64,000 nt of DNA from Arthrobacter sp. AFG20 (lineage in GTDB: Bacteria > Actinomycetota > Actinomycetes > Actinomycetales > Micrococcaceae), in contig NZ_PJMC01000022.1 in assembly GCF_002892795.1 (NCBI RefSeq), positions 1 through 64,000 on the forward strand, written 5' to 3'. The translations under genes and the position numbers were made by a program. How positions within the stretch are numbered: position 1 is the first letter of the stretch; every line of letters begins with the position of its first letter. The notes under the pieces were generated by a model. The model had not been told where the DNA came from, ran no database searches, and worked only from the letters and a program-made list of their open reading frames with translations. Shown here in pieces: positions 24,479-32,796 of this stretch.

Positions 24479-25828
24479 TCAGACCGGGTTGGGCCGGGAA
24501 AGAAGGGTGTTGGTGCGCCGCACAAAGGCGTCCCAGCCGTCGGCGGCCTTGTCGCGGCCGAGGAGTACGTTCTGCACGTTTTCCGCGAAGTACGTCTGCC
24601 AGTCCGATCCCGAGCCACTGAACCAGGCCTCGGGATCGTAGGCGATGATGTCCGCGGCGTTGGCGTAGTGGATCTGGGGCGTGAGGTCCCGGTAAGCCTG
24701 CGACTGCACAATGGGCTGGTAGGCCGGGATGTGGCCGGCTTCGGCCCAGGACAGCGACCCCTTGAGGATGTCGCTGACGAACTTGTACACGTCACGCCGC
24801 TTCCCGTCGTCGACATTCAATTGCCGCGGCAGGACGAAGGAATGCGAGTCCGCGTACGACGCCGGCGTCCCGTAGAGCGTGGGAATGGTGGCGGCGTCGA
24901 CGGGCAGCTCCGCCTTCTTGAAGGTGGGAAGTTCCCAGACGCCGCTGAACAGCATCCCAGAACCTCCGCGGGCAAATTCGGCGATGCCCGTGCCGATGTC
25001 CCCGCTCTTTGCGGCGACGGTGTCATCGAACAGCGAAGCCATGAACTCCAAAGACTCGACGGCGGCATCCCGGTCGGCCTTCATCGGCTGGCCCGGCGTG
25101 AGTTCCATGTCCGCACCGTGCTGCTTGTAGAGCGTGTAGAAGAGGCGCCACATCTGCGATCCGCTGCCCAGGTAGCCGAAGGACAGGCCGTGCGCCTGCG
25201 TCACCTTCTGCATCTCGCGGGCCATGGCGAGGAAGTCCTGCGGGGAGCTCACTACCTGCAGCTGGCCGTTGGCGCCAAGCACTCCCGCCTTGCCGGCGAT
25301 GTCGGTGTTGTAGAACATGACGAACGGGTGGGAATCCAGGGCGATGGAGAACACCTGGCCGTCGTGCTGGCTCTTGTCCCAGATCCTCGGCGCGAAGCTC
25401 TCGGCCGTTACACCGTGCTCCGCCAGCAGGGACATGTCCCACGGGTCGATGAGTCCGCCCGGCGCGTAGCCGGGGACCCGGCTGGCGTGCATGATGGCCA
25501 GTTCCGGCGGCCTTCCGCCCGCCGACGCCATGGCGAGCTTGGTGTAGTACGGCGGGCCCCAGGCCAGGACGGTCGGATGGACTTTAAAGCCGGGGTTGGC
25601 CCCGTTCGCCGCGCTGATCATGGCCTGCATCTTGATGCCGTCGCCGCCGGACAGCAGGTGCCAGAACGCAATGTCCCGAACGGATGCCGCCGAGGCGGTT
25701 CCGCCGCAGCCCGTGAGGCCGGCTGCGGCAAACACGCTGCCCAGGGCTGCCGTTCCTGCCAACAACTGCCGGCGGGACACCTGCTTGCCGGACGTCTGCT
25801 TCCCGGCGAGAAAATCAAACTGCTTCAC
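24479..25828 (-). CDS. Extracellular sugar-binding lipoprotein of the arabinosaccharide ABC importer
   Basis: A 449-aa family-1 solute-binding protein. The signal has VSRRQLLAGTAALGSVFAAA and lipobox LTGC near residue 41, so it looks like a Tat-type lipoprotein signal (twin Arg) with lipid anchoring. The body has WHLLSGGDG and the C-terminal domain expected for oligosaccharide binding. The start is GTG at 25828 with AAAGGAG upstream. It is the first gene of the operon; two inverted repeats that could bind LacI lie upstream at 25943-25956 and 25975-25992. Confidence 0.93.
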   Translation of the reverse strand: MKQFDFLAGKQTSGKQVSRRQLLAGTAALGSVFAAAGLTGCGGTASAASVRDIAFWHLLSGGDGIKMQAMISAANGANPGFKVHPTVLAWGPPYYTKLAMASAGGRPPELAIMHASRVPGYAPGGLIDPWDMSLLAEHGVTAESFAPRIWDKSQHDGQVFSIALDSHPFVMFYNTDIAGKAGVLGANGQLQVVSSPQDFLAMAREMQKVTQAHGLSFGYLGSGSQMWRLFYTLYKQHGADMELTPGQPMKADRDAAVESLEFMASLFDDTVAAKSGDIGTGIAEFARGGSGMLFSGVWELPTFKKAELPVDAATIPTLYGTPASYADSHSFVLPRQLNVDDGKRRDVYKFVSDILKGSLSWAEAGHIPAYQPIVQSQAYRDLTPQIHYANAADIIAYDPEAWFSGSGSDWQTYFAENVQNVLLGRDKAADGWDAFVRRTNTLLSRPNPV

Positions 25829-25942
25829 CCGTCACTCCTTTGGATGGGTCCGCTGAAAGTAATCCTTGTGGCACTGTGCCAGCCGTGCCGGTTCGCTGCA
25901 TCGCGGGTCTGGTGGAGGCTGGCGTGTGACGCAGACCTCACA

Positions 25943-25956
25943 TTACATCGTTGTAA
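25943..25956. promoter_or_regulatory. LacI-type operator candidate, TTACATCGTTGTAA
   Basis: Palindrome with 5-bp arms (TTACA/TGTAA), 115 bp upstream of the binding-protein gene. The core ACATCGTT recurs on the opposite strand at 27051-27066 just upstream of the LacI gene, which supports a shared regulator. Confidence 0.5.
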
Positions 25957-25974
25957 AACGGGGCACAAGGGAAA

Positions 25975-25992
25975 ATTGTTAGCGCCAACAAT
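25975..25992. promoter_or_regulatory. LacI-type operator candidate, ATTGTTAGCGCCAACAAT
   Basis: An 18-bp near-perfect palindrome with a central GCGC (one mismatched pair), between the LacI gene and the binding-protein gene. A CG-centred palindrome of this length with TGTT/AACA arms is the typical form of LacI/AraR-family operators for pentose genes. Confidence 0.55.
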
Positions 25993-26027
25993 CTGAGGTT
26001 GCGGTCTCGCTTAGTCGGCGCCCAGGT

Positions 26028-27029
26028 TCAAGACGCGGTGCTGTTCCGCTGCACGATGCTGTAGTCGACGGTGACCACCCGCTGCTCACCGGCGCGGTCC
26101 GCCATCCGCTCGGTGAGGAGGCGCAGGGCCTCCCTGGCCATCAGGCGCTTGTCGAAGGAAACGGTAGTCAGCGACGGCACGGCATATTGCCCGTCGGCGA
26201 TGTCGTCGAAGCCGGCCACGGCGATGTCCTCCGGAACCTTGATGCCGAGTTTCCACAGCACGCTGAGAGCGCCGATGGCCATGGAGTCGGTGAAGCAGAA
26301 CAGCGCATCCGGGAGCGGGTTCGAATCAAGGTAGGTGGCGAGCGCGTGGGCAGCCGTCTGGGGCGTCCACTTCTCGCAGGGGATCAGCAGCGAGTCATCA
26401 AGATCAATGCCGAGCCCATCCAGCGCGGCCTGGTAGCCGCGGGTGCGCAGAACTGCCGCTGCCGAGTGCCGGACCTCGGCGGTTCCGAGCACGGCGATGC
26501 GGCGCCGGCCCGTCCGGGCGAGCGCGAGGGTCATGTCGCGGGCTGCGGCAACACTGTCCACCCACACGCGGTCGGCCAGCTGCTGGGAGACCTCCCCCAG
26601 CAGGACCACCGGCGGCAGGGAGACGCCCACTTTGACGGCGCTCTCGTCAAGCACCACGGGGTTGAGGATCAGGCCGTCGATGAGGTTGGACCGTGCCCGG
26701 GACATCAGTTCGTATTCGCGCCGGGGATCGGAGCCGGTTTCCTCGATCTGGACGCTCCAGCCCTGTTCGTGGGCAACCTCCACCACGTGGTGCGCGATCT
26801 CCGCGGAGTAGGGTGTGGCCAGGTCCGGCAGGGCCAGGGCGATGACTCCCGACCTGCCGTTGCGCAGGCCGCGGGCGGAGAGGTTGGGCACGTAGTCGAG
26901 TTCGAGGATGGCCTGCTCCACCTTGAGCCGGGTGGATCCGCTGACCGGCACCACGCCGTTCATGACGTTCGACACGGTCTTGGGGGAAACCCCGGCACGG
27001 CGCGCGACGTCCTTGACCGTTGCGCGCAC
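26028..27029 (-). CDS. LacI-family transcriptional regulator of the arabinosaccharide operon
   Basis: A 333-aa LacI-type repressor. The HTH VKDVARRAGVSPKTVSNVMN is at residues 5-24, followed by a hinge helix (SARGLRNGRSG region) and a periplasmic-binding-like sugar domain (FCFTDSMAIGAL, AVAGFDDIADGQYAVPSLTT). The start is GTG at 27029 with AAAGGGGAG upstream. It is co-oriented with and upstream of the ABC/GH51 operon and probably represses it until an arabinose-containing inducer binds. A partial palindrome at 27051-27066 may allow autoregulation. Confidence 0.93.
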   Translation of the reverse strand: MRATVKDVARRAGVSPKTVSNVMNGVVPVSGSTRLKVEQAILELDYVPNLSARGLRNGRSGVIALALPDLATPYSAEIAHHVVEVAHEQGWSVQIEETGSDPRREYELMSRARSNLIDGLILNPVVLDESAVKVGVSLPPVVLLGEVSQQLADRVWVDSVAAARDMTLALARTGRRRIAVLGTAEVRHSAAAVLRTRGYQAALDGLGIDLDDSLLIPCEKWTPQTAAHALATYLDSNPLPDALFCFTDSMAIGALSVLWKLGIKVPEDIAVAGFDDIADGQYAVPSLTTVSFDKRLMAREALRLLTERMADRAGEQRVVTVDYSIVQRNSTAS

Positions 27030-27050
27030 TGCTCCCCTTTCAACTACGGA

Positions 27051-27066
27051 TGTGAACGATGTTACA
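27051..27066. promoter_or_regulatory. Autoregulatory operator candidate before the LacI gene
   Basis: TGTGAACGATGTTACA is an imperfect palindrome 22 bp upstream of the LacI GTG. Read in reverse it contains ACATCGTT, the same core as the palindrome at 25943-25956. Confidence 0.4.
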
Positions 27067-27071
27067 GCCCG

Positions 27072-28271
27072 CTACCCCGCCTGGCTGGCGCCGGCGGCCA
27101 GGCCGGCCTTCCGGCGTCGGCCGTTCACCAGAATCCAAACGGCGACGCCGACGACGACTGCCGCCACCCCGCCGGCCACGGCGGGCAGGGCGTTCCAGGA
27201 ACCGGCGGCTGGTTCCGGGGCCGCTTCCGGGGCCGGGGTTGCGGCCGGTACTGCCGCCGTCGGCGCCCCGGACGCAAGCGGCGTTGCTGCCAGTGCTCCC
27301 GCGGAGTACCGGACTACCGCGCCGCCGCCCGGCGACGTTCCCGGGCTGATCACGACGACGGAGCCGTCGGGGGCCACCGCCAGGTGACCGGGGCCGCCGT
27401 CGGTGGGGATGGAGCCCCCCACTTCTTTGGCTTGGGGACCGATGACGGAGAGCTTCCCTGTCAGCAGGCTCGTCACGTACAGCGAGCCGTCCGGTGCGAC
27501 GGCTACGTCCTGCGGCCCGCCCTCGACGGAGATCCGCTCAGCCACGGTGCCGGCGCCGGGCTTGATGACGGCGATGTCATTGGACTTGATGTTGGCTACA
27601 TAAACGGTCCCGTCGGGGCTGGCCGCGATCCCGTGCGGTTCCTGGGACGTCCCGGTGTCCGAGACCAGTTCGATGGTCTTTGAAACCGTGTCCGCCCCGG
27701 CCGGGATCACGGAGACCGTCCCGGCGGTCTGGTTGGTCACGAACGCGGTTCCGTCCTTGGTCACCGCGATTTCCGCCGGGCCCGCTCCCACCTTGATGGT
27801 CCGGTCCACTGCAGTCCCGTTCGGTGCAACGACGGAGACGGTGTTCCCCGCGGGGTCGGCCACGTACACAGTTCCGTCTGGTCCGGCGGCAAGCGGGTGA
27901 AGCCCGGCGGATACCGGAATGGTCCGTGCCATGGCTGCGTCCCCGGCCGGGATGACGGCGACGGCGCCCTGGTCGGCGTCCCCCGCCGTGGCCACGTAGA
28001 GCGTGCCGTCCGGGCCGAGCGAGAGTCCGGTGGTGGGGTGGCCTCCCGTGCTAATAGTGCGGGTAGCCCTGGTCTCACCGGCGGGAACCACGAAGACACC
28101 ACCACCCTGGCCGTAATTGCCGAGGTAGGCCGTGCCGTCTGCAGCAATGGCCAGCCTCACGGGTGTGCCGTAGATGTAGATGGCTTCCTCGGGCGATGCC
28201 ATGGCGGCCGCCGTCCCCAGGTACAGGAATGCTCCAACCACGGCGGTGAACGCGGCCCAGCGGTACTTCAT
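27072..28271 (-). CDS. Secreted, membrane-anchored YVTN-type beta-propeller protein
   Basis: A 399-aa surface protein. The signal peptide (MKYRWAAFTAVVGAFLYLG) is followed by about eight repeats of the YVTN/NHL-like blade with PDGTLYVA and DGTAFVTN elements (~residues 35-320). A Pro/Ala-rich linker, one membrane segment (AVAGGVAAVVVGVAVWILV) and a basic tail (NGRRRK) complete it, as expected for a C-terminal membrane anchor. The ATG at 28271 is chosen, with GGGGGAAAA upstream, over a frame opening at 28319. Function unknown; such propellers usually bind proteins or sugars outside the cell. Confidence 0.85.
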   Translation of the reverse strand: MKYRWAAFTAVVGAFLYLGTAAAMASPEEAIYIYGTPVRLAIAADGTAYLGNYGQGGGVFVVPAGETRATRTISTGGHPTTGLSLGPDGTLYVATAGDADQGAVAVIPAGDAAMARTIPVSAGLHPLAAGPDGTVYVADPAGNTVSVVAPNGTAVDRTIKVGAGPAEIAVTKDGTAFVTNQTAGTVSVIPAGADTVSKTIELVSDTGTSQEPHGIAASPDGTVYVANIKSNDIAVIKPGAGTVAERISVEGGPQDVAVAPDGSLYVTSLLTGKLSVIGPQAKEVGGSIPTDGGPGHLAVAPDGSVVVISPGTSPGGGAVVRYSAGALAATPLASGAPTAAVPAATPAPEAAPEPAAGSWNALPAVAGGVAAVVVGVAVWILVNGRRRKAGLAAGASQAG

Positions 28272-28435
28272 GAAATTTTCCCCCAGCAGATTCCCCAATA
28301 ATGCGCGGCGTGAAGCCAACCGGAAGAAGCCTACTAGTTACCGGGCAGGGCCATTGACCGCCGCCTCCGGAGTCCCAATAGTGGGGGGCATGGCAACAGC
28401 GATCCACCAGTCCACCGAGCAGTGAGGAAAACACG

Positions 28436-29221
28436 ATGAGCGACGAAGGTCCTGTACTCGTCGTGGGCGGCACCGGCATGCTCGGCGGCAAGGTGGTTTC
28501 CGCGCTGCAGGGGGCCGATGCCGTAATCACCACCGCAGCCGGATACACACGGCACAGCAAGGGCGACACTGCCGATATTGACCTCACCGGCAACGCCAAC
28601 CTCGCCGACGCCGCAGCCCTTGCCGGCGTTCGCAGGTTCGTGCTCACCAGCATCCTGACGTGCGACCAGACGCCCGGAGTCCCCCACTTCTGGCACAAGA
28701 GGCTCGCCGAGGACCGGCTCGAGGAACAGCAGGTGCCATTCGCGGCGCTCCGTCCCGGCGCCTTCCTGGACCAGGTCACCCGGTTCGGCGGCGACCCGTT
28801 CACGAAGCGCCGGCTGACCTGGTTCGGTTCCAGCGAGGTTCCCATGACGTTCGTGCTGACGTCCGATCTGGCCGCCTACCTCGCAGCCGCCGTCGATGCG
28901 GACGTCGCCCCCGGATCGCGAATCGATATCGGCTGGGACCGCCCGGTGTCCATGCACCAGATTGCGGATATCAGCGGCCGGCTTCTGGGCGGGCGGGTTC
29001 GCGTCCGTTCCGTCCCGGCAGGCGTCCTGCGCGCGGCCGGCAACGTCCTCGGGGCTGCCGTTCCCCTGGCCAGGGACATGAGCGCCATGATCGACTGGTT
29101 CCAGACCGGCCGGTACGTTGCCGACACCACCCGCCAGCAGGAAGTCTTCGGTCCGCCGCCAACTGCGGAGGACGCCGTGGCCAGACTTCTGACCGAGCTT
29201 GGACATACCATCCGGAAATAG
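28436..29221 (+). CDS. NmrA-like NAD(P)-binding protein with an internal in-frame deletion
   Basis: A 261-aa atypical SDR (NmrA/HSCARG-like). The glycine motif GGTGMLGG is at residues 11-18, but only seven residues later the sequence jumps to GADAVITTAAGYTRHSKGD. In normal members about 40 residues (beta-2, the RALVR cofactor-selecting segment and beta-3) lie between these blocks. The rest, VRRFVLTSILTCDQTP and ALRPGAFLDQVTR, is intact. The junction is near 28508. The protein may be unable to bind NADP. The gene stands alone, convergent with an alpha/beta hydrolase. Confidence 0.75.
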   Translation: MSDEGPVLVVGGTGMLGGKVVSALQGADAVITTAAGYTRHSKGDTADIDLTGNANLADAAALAGVRRFVLTSILTCDQTPGVPHFWHKRLAEDRLEEQQVPFAALRPGAFLDQVTRFGGDPFTKRRLTWFGSSEVPMTFVLTSDLAAYLAAAVDADVAPGSRIDIGWDRPVSMHQIADISGRLLGGRVRVRSVPAGVLRAAGNVLGAAVPLARDMSAMIDWFQTGRYVADTTRQQEVFGPPPTAEDAVARLLTELGHTIRK

Positions 29222-29230
29222 CCGGGTTCC

Positions 29231-30016
29231 CTATGCATCCAGGAAGCGCAGCAGGTGCGGGAGCGTCACGTGCATGGCCTGCAGATCGCCGTCACTGGCG
29301 GCGAGTTCGCCGAGGTAGTCGCCGTGGCCGCCGGGCACGACCAGCAGGCGGGCACCGGGGATGGCGCGGGACATCCGCACGGCGTGGTCCGGGCCCATCA
29401 CGTCCTGGTCGGCGCAGAGCACCAGGGTTGGCGCTGTGATCCGGCCGAGGTCCTGCTCGGACCAGCCCGGGAAGCCGACAATGCGCTGCCGGTCCAGCTC
29501 GAACAGCCGCTCGAGGTGCCCGGGTTCGGGATTGAGGCTGCGGTCCGCGTCCTTGTAGGCGGCTGGCATGTTGTCCAGGGTGGCAGTCTTCATGCCGTCC
29601 CAGAATTCGTCGGGCACCGCGTCCCGGCTGAAGAACGTGGAGGCGGCGACGAGACGGCGCACCCGCGCGGGGTGCTGCATCGCCAGCGCGAGGGCGGTGT
29701 GGCCGCCGGCGCTGAAGCCAAGCACGTCCACCGAGTCCAGCTGCAACTGGTCGAGGACCGCAACGACGTCGCCGGCGGAGTTCTCGGCGGTGAGCGGCCG
29801 GTCGGTCGGCAGGGTGCGGCCGTGGCCTTCCTCGTCGACGGCGATTACCTGCCGCTGGGCGGACAGCAGCGGGATGATGCTGGCGAAGTTCGTCTGGATG
29901 CTGGAGCCGCCGCCGGGGATGAGGAGCAGCGGCCTTGTGCCGGTTGTAGCGCTGCCGTGGACCTCGTAGTACATGCGCAGGTCGCCGTTGGCCGCGTATC
30001 CATGGGTGAAAGTCAC
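29231..30016 (-). CDS. Alpha/beta hydrolase
   Basis: A 261-aa alpha/beta-hydrolase fold protein. It has an HGxxx-equivalent loop LIPGGGSSIQ, nucleophile elbow GFSAGG (Ser), a likely acid Asp in LCADQDVMGPD and the catalytic His in VPGGHGDY. It has no signal peptide. Esterase, lactonase or peroxidase-like activity are all possible. It converges on the NmrA-like gene, 9 bp away, and diverges from a second hydrolase at 30112. Confidence 0.85.
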   Translation of the reverse strand: MTFTHGYAANGDLRMYYEVHGSATTGTRPLLLIPGGGSSIQTNFASIIPLLSAQRQVIAVDEEGHGRTLPTDRPLTAENSAGDVVAVLDQLQLDSVDVLGFSAGGHTALALAMQHPARVRRLVAASTFFSRDAVPDEFWDGMKTATLDNMPAAYKDADRSLNPEPGHLERLFELDRQRIVGFPGWSEQDLGRITAPTLVLCADQDVMGPDHAVRMSRAIPGARLLVVPGGHGDYLGELAASDGDLQAMHVTLPHLLRFLDA

Positions 30017-30111
30017 ACGGCATCCTAACGCCGCGTGGTTAAGGGTGGATAGGGCTTCCCATCCGCTCCTCCCCGGGGTCCGAATACTTTTCAGAGTCCC
30101 AGGAGCAGCAG

Positions 30112-31077
30112 ATGACCATTAGTATTCAGCAGGACACCGCCCGAACAGGAGTGCCTCCGCTGCGGCGGCTCGTTATTGCCACCGAGTTGGGTCCCGCCAC
30201 CGTTCGTGTTCAGCAGGGCACGGGAAGCGGGTCCGGAACCGGTGATCCGGCTACGGCCGAGGTTTACCTGCACGGCGCCGCTGGATCCTGGACCACGTTC
30301 CAGCCCTTGGTGGACCGGGCGCCGGACGTTGACCGCGTGCTCATTGACCTGCCCGGATGGGGTGATTCCACGGCTGGTGCCCGGCTGGACCACCTCAGCA
30401 TTGAATCCATGGGGCGCGCCGTCGTCGAAATACTGGATTCGCTCGGCTACCGGCGCTGGCACCTGGTGGGCCATTCCATGGGAGGCTTCCTGGCACTGCA
30501 CATTGCCGCGAATTTGCCGGAGCGGGCTGCCGGCGTTGCAGCCATTTCGGCCACCACGTTCGCCGTGTCCGGGGTGGCCCGGCGTCGGTTGCGCGGCCTG
30601 TCCGGGTTCCCCGCGTTTGCTGGCATGCTGCTGGCCATGCGCTCCATGGCAGCCCTCGGCCCGTCAGGGCCGGCATTGATACGGGCTGTCGGCGCCACAC
30701 CGGTGATGGGGCTGCTGACGTCACCGTTATTCGCCGACCCGCCGGCCGTCCCCCGCCACGTAATCCGCGGGCTTGCGTTCGATGCCCGCCCCGCCAGCTT
30801 CGCCGCAGCCGCCCGGGCCATCGCTCACTACGACTTTGGCCAGTGGCGCGCCATCCGCTGTCCGGTGCTGGCCACGCGCGGGAACAGCGATGTGTTCACG
30901 CCGCCGTCGGACCTTTCCCGGCTGGCCAGCGTCGTCCCCCACGTCCGGCTGGAGACCATCGCGCGTTGCGGCCACTTCGCCAACATCGAGCAGCCCGAGC
31001 ATGTGCAACGGCTGCTCGACGACCTTCGGCCGGCGCAAGGTGTACCCGGCGAAGATGAAAGCCGGTCAGGGCATTAG
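30112..31077 (+). CDS. Alpha/beta hydrolase, second copy
   Basis: A 321-aa alpha/beta hydrolase not closely similar to the one at 29231. Motifs are HGAAGSW (oxyanion loop), DLPGWGDS, nucleophile elbow VGHSMGG, Asp in GNSDVFTPP and His in ARCGHFANIEQPE, the last typical of the 2-hydroxymuconate-semialdehyde hydrolase-like group. An AGGAGCAG ribosome site precedes the ATG. The final 4 bp overlap the convergent VOC gene. Substrate unknown. Confidence 0.88.
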   Translation: MTISIQQDTARTGVPPLRRLVIATELGPATVRVQQGTGSGSGTGDPATAEVYLHGAAGSWTTFQPLVDRAPDVDRVLIDLPGWGDSTAGARLDHLSIESMGRAVVEILDSLGYRRWHLVGHSMGGFLALHIAANLPERAAGVAAISATTFAVSGVARRRLRGLSGFPAFAGMLLAMRSMAALGPSGPALIRAVGATPVMGLLTSPLFADPPAVPRHVIRGLAFDARPASFAAAARAIAHYDFGQWRAIRCPVLATRGNSDVFTPPSDLSRLASVVPHVRLETIARCGHFANIEQPEHVQRLLDDLRPAQGVPGEDESRSGH

Positions 31078-31487
31078 GTTCCGTTGCCGACCGCGGGGTC
31101 CAGGTGCGTGCTCTTGACCTCGGGAGGCGTCGCGCCCTGGATGACCCAGCGGTTGCCGTCCGGGTCACTAAGGAATGCGAAGAGCACCCCGCCCATGTCC
31201 TGGACGTCACTGATGCCGGCGCCGCGCTCCTGCAGTTCGGCGCGGACAGCCTCAATGTCGGGGACCACGAGCTGCAGCCCTTCCAGGCTCCCGGGGGCCA
31301 TGCTGGTCATGCCCGTCCCGATGACGATCGAGGCAGCGGATCCGGGGGGCGTCAGCTGCACCACCCTCATGCCGGGGATGTGCTCCACATCGTGGTCCAG
31401 GACGAAGCCCAGCTTCTCCACGTAGAACGACTTCGCCGCGTCCACATCAGCGACCGGCACTTGCACAACTTCAAGGCGCATCTCCAT
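31074..31487 (-). CDS. VOC-family (glyoxalase/dioxygenase-fold) protein
   Basis: About 137 aa with one vicinal-oxygen-chelate module pair: LEVVQVPVADVDAAKSFYVE at the N-terminus, GLQLVVPDIEAVRAELQ in the middle and FLSDPDGNRWVIQ at the end. Such proteins may be glyoxalases, dioxygenases or resistance proteins. The start could be ATG 31487 or 31481; GGTGGGG lies before the first. It converges with the hydrolase at 30112. Confidence 0.85.
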   Translation of the reverse strand: MEMRLEVVQVPVADVDAAKSFYVEKLGFVLDHDVEHIPGMRVVQLTPPGSAASIVIGTGMTSMAPGSLEGLQLVVPDIEAVRAELQERGAGISDVQDMGGVLFAFLSDPDGNRWVIQGATPPEVKSTHLDPAVGNGT

Positions 31488-31526
31488 GCGCCCCACCCTA
31501 CCGCCGCCCGAGCAGTGGTACGCATA

Positions 31527-31784
31527 TCAGCTGGCGGACGGGCGCGCGGGCGGCTTCGACTCGGAGCGACGCCTCGAAAGCTTGAGTCCACGCTTTCGGG
31601 CCAGAACAGCCCGCTTTGGGACGTGGCTCTTATGGCTACCGCGCTCCTTCATGCGCAGCGCCTTCCTCTGCTGCCGCCAGGCCCGACGCTGATCCCGGTT
31701 GATCCTCGAGAGCAGCAGCACCGGAACAGCGAGCCACAGCAGCGCCACCGCAAACACCAACAAGATCGACACCAGCGGTTCCAT
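31527..31784 (-). CDS. Small membrane protein with a strongly basic tail
   Basis: An 85-aa protein of unknown function. Residues 3-26 form one membrane helix (SILLVFAVALLWLAVPVLLL) and the remainder is rich in Arg and Lys (RDQRRAWRQQRKALRMKERG and onward). Basic residues after the helix suggest the tail is cytosolic. The ATG at 31784 is favoured over TTG at 31790. It stands between the VOC gene and the phosphotransferase gene. Confidence 0.55.
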   Translation of the reverse strand: MEPLVSILLVFAVALLWLAVPVLLLSRINRDQRRAWRQQRKALRMKERGSHKSHVPKRAVLARKRGLKLSRRRSESKPPARPSAS

Positions 31785-31889
31785 GAACAAAGTCTATTGA
31801 CCCCGACTGAAGATAATAAGCACCCTTATCAAGTCGTTATGAAGTGGCCAAATTCAGGTGCGCGCTTCACGGCCCCCATGCCTTGGACC

Positions 31890-32774
31890 TCAGCCCGCCA
31901 GGACCTGCCGGAGTCCGAACTCCCCCACCGAGAACATCGGCGGGTTATCGTCGGAGTTGCTGAGCATGGCCGTGGACAGGACGAGTGCCCAGCCGCGCGC
32001 CCGCGTCCAGGTGGCGCGGTCCATGGAGGAGCCAAAGGCGCCGATGAAGCGCTGGCGGGTGCCGGCGTCGAACATCAACCATCCCACCGCAAGGTCGACG
32101 GCCGGATCCCCAGCCCCCACATCGCCGAAGTCGATCACGCCGGCCACGGACCCGTCGGCCGCCAGCAGGATGTTGGCCGGATGCAGGTCCCCGTGGAGCA
32201 TCATCGCCGGGCCGTCCCAGATGGGAGCCCCACGTGCCTCCGCCCACATCGCCCTCAGCTCTGACGACTGCGGGTAGCGCTCCCGGTCCCCGAGCCTTTC
32301 CAGCACCACCGCGTTCCGGTCCATCAGCGGTACCCCACGGACAGGATTCACCGGAACCCCTGCGGCGGCGGGCACGTGAAGCGACCTGAGAAAGGCAGCA
32401 AGGCCATCAACAGCCGCCGCCCGGTCCGCCGGTCCGGCGTCCACCGCGGCGGCGCCGGGGACCCACCGGACAATGCTCCACGGCCAGGGAAAGTTCGACG
32501 TCGCCTGGCCGGCATGGACAGGCTCAGGAACCGGAACCGGGGACCGGCGGGCGATCCCGGGAAGGTGCCGCTGCTCGTGGAGGATCAACGGCACGGCCTC
32601 GTCCCGGCGGGGCAGCCGGACCGCCAGATCGTCACCCAGCCGGAAGGTCGCGTTGTCCCAGCCGTTGGCCACCCGCACCAGCGGTCGGCCGGCAAGGTCG
32701 GGCCGCTGGTCGCGAATGAGGGCATGGACGACGGCGGCACTCACCTCCACCGTGGCCGGCGGCATTCCTGCCAT
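31890..32774 (-). CDS. Aminoglycoside phosphotransferase-family kinase
   Basis: A 294-aa protein-kinase-like phosphotransferase. The catalytic loop is MLHGDLHPANILL (Asp) and the metal-binding Asp is in VIDFGDVGAGDPAVDLAVGW. An N-terminal lobe with DLAVRLPRRD provides the ATP lysine-equivalent position, here Arg. Enzymes of this group phosphorylate aminoglycosides, macrolides or small metabolites; the Arg in place of Lys is common in the macrolide/unknown-substrate branch. It lies next to the IclR gene but there is no sign of a shared operon. Confidence 0.88.
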   Translation of the reverse strand: MAGMPPATVEVSAAVVHALIRDQRPDLAGRPLVRVANGWDNATFRLGDDLAVRLPRRDEAVPLILHEQRHLPGIARRSPVPVPEPVHAGQATSNFPWPWSIVRWVPGAAAVDAGPADRAAAVDGLAAFLRSLHVPAAAGVPVNPVRGVPLMDRNAVVLERLGDRERYPQSSELRAMWAEARGAPIWDGPAMMLHGDLHPANILLAADGSVAGVIDFGDVGAGDPAVDLAVGWLMFDAGTRQRFIGAFGSSMDRATWTRARGWALVLSTAMLSNSDDNPPMFSVGEFGLRQVLAG

Positions 32775-32796
32775 TCAGACTCCCGCCTTTCCTGCG

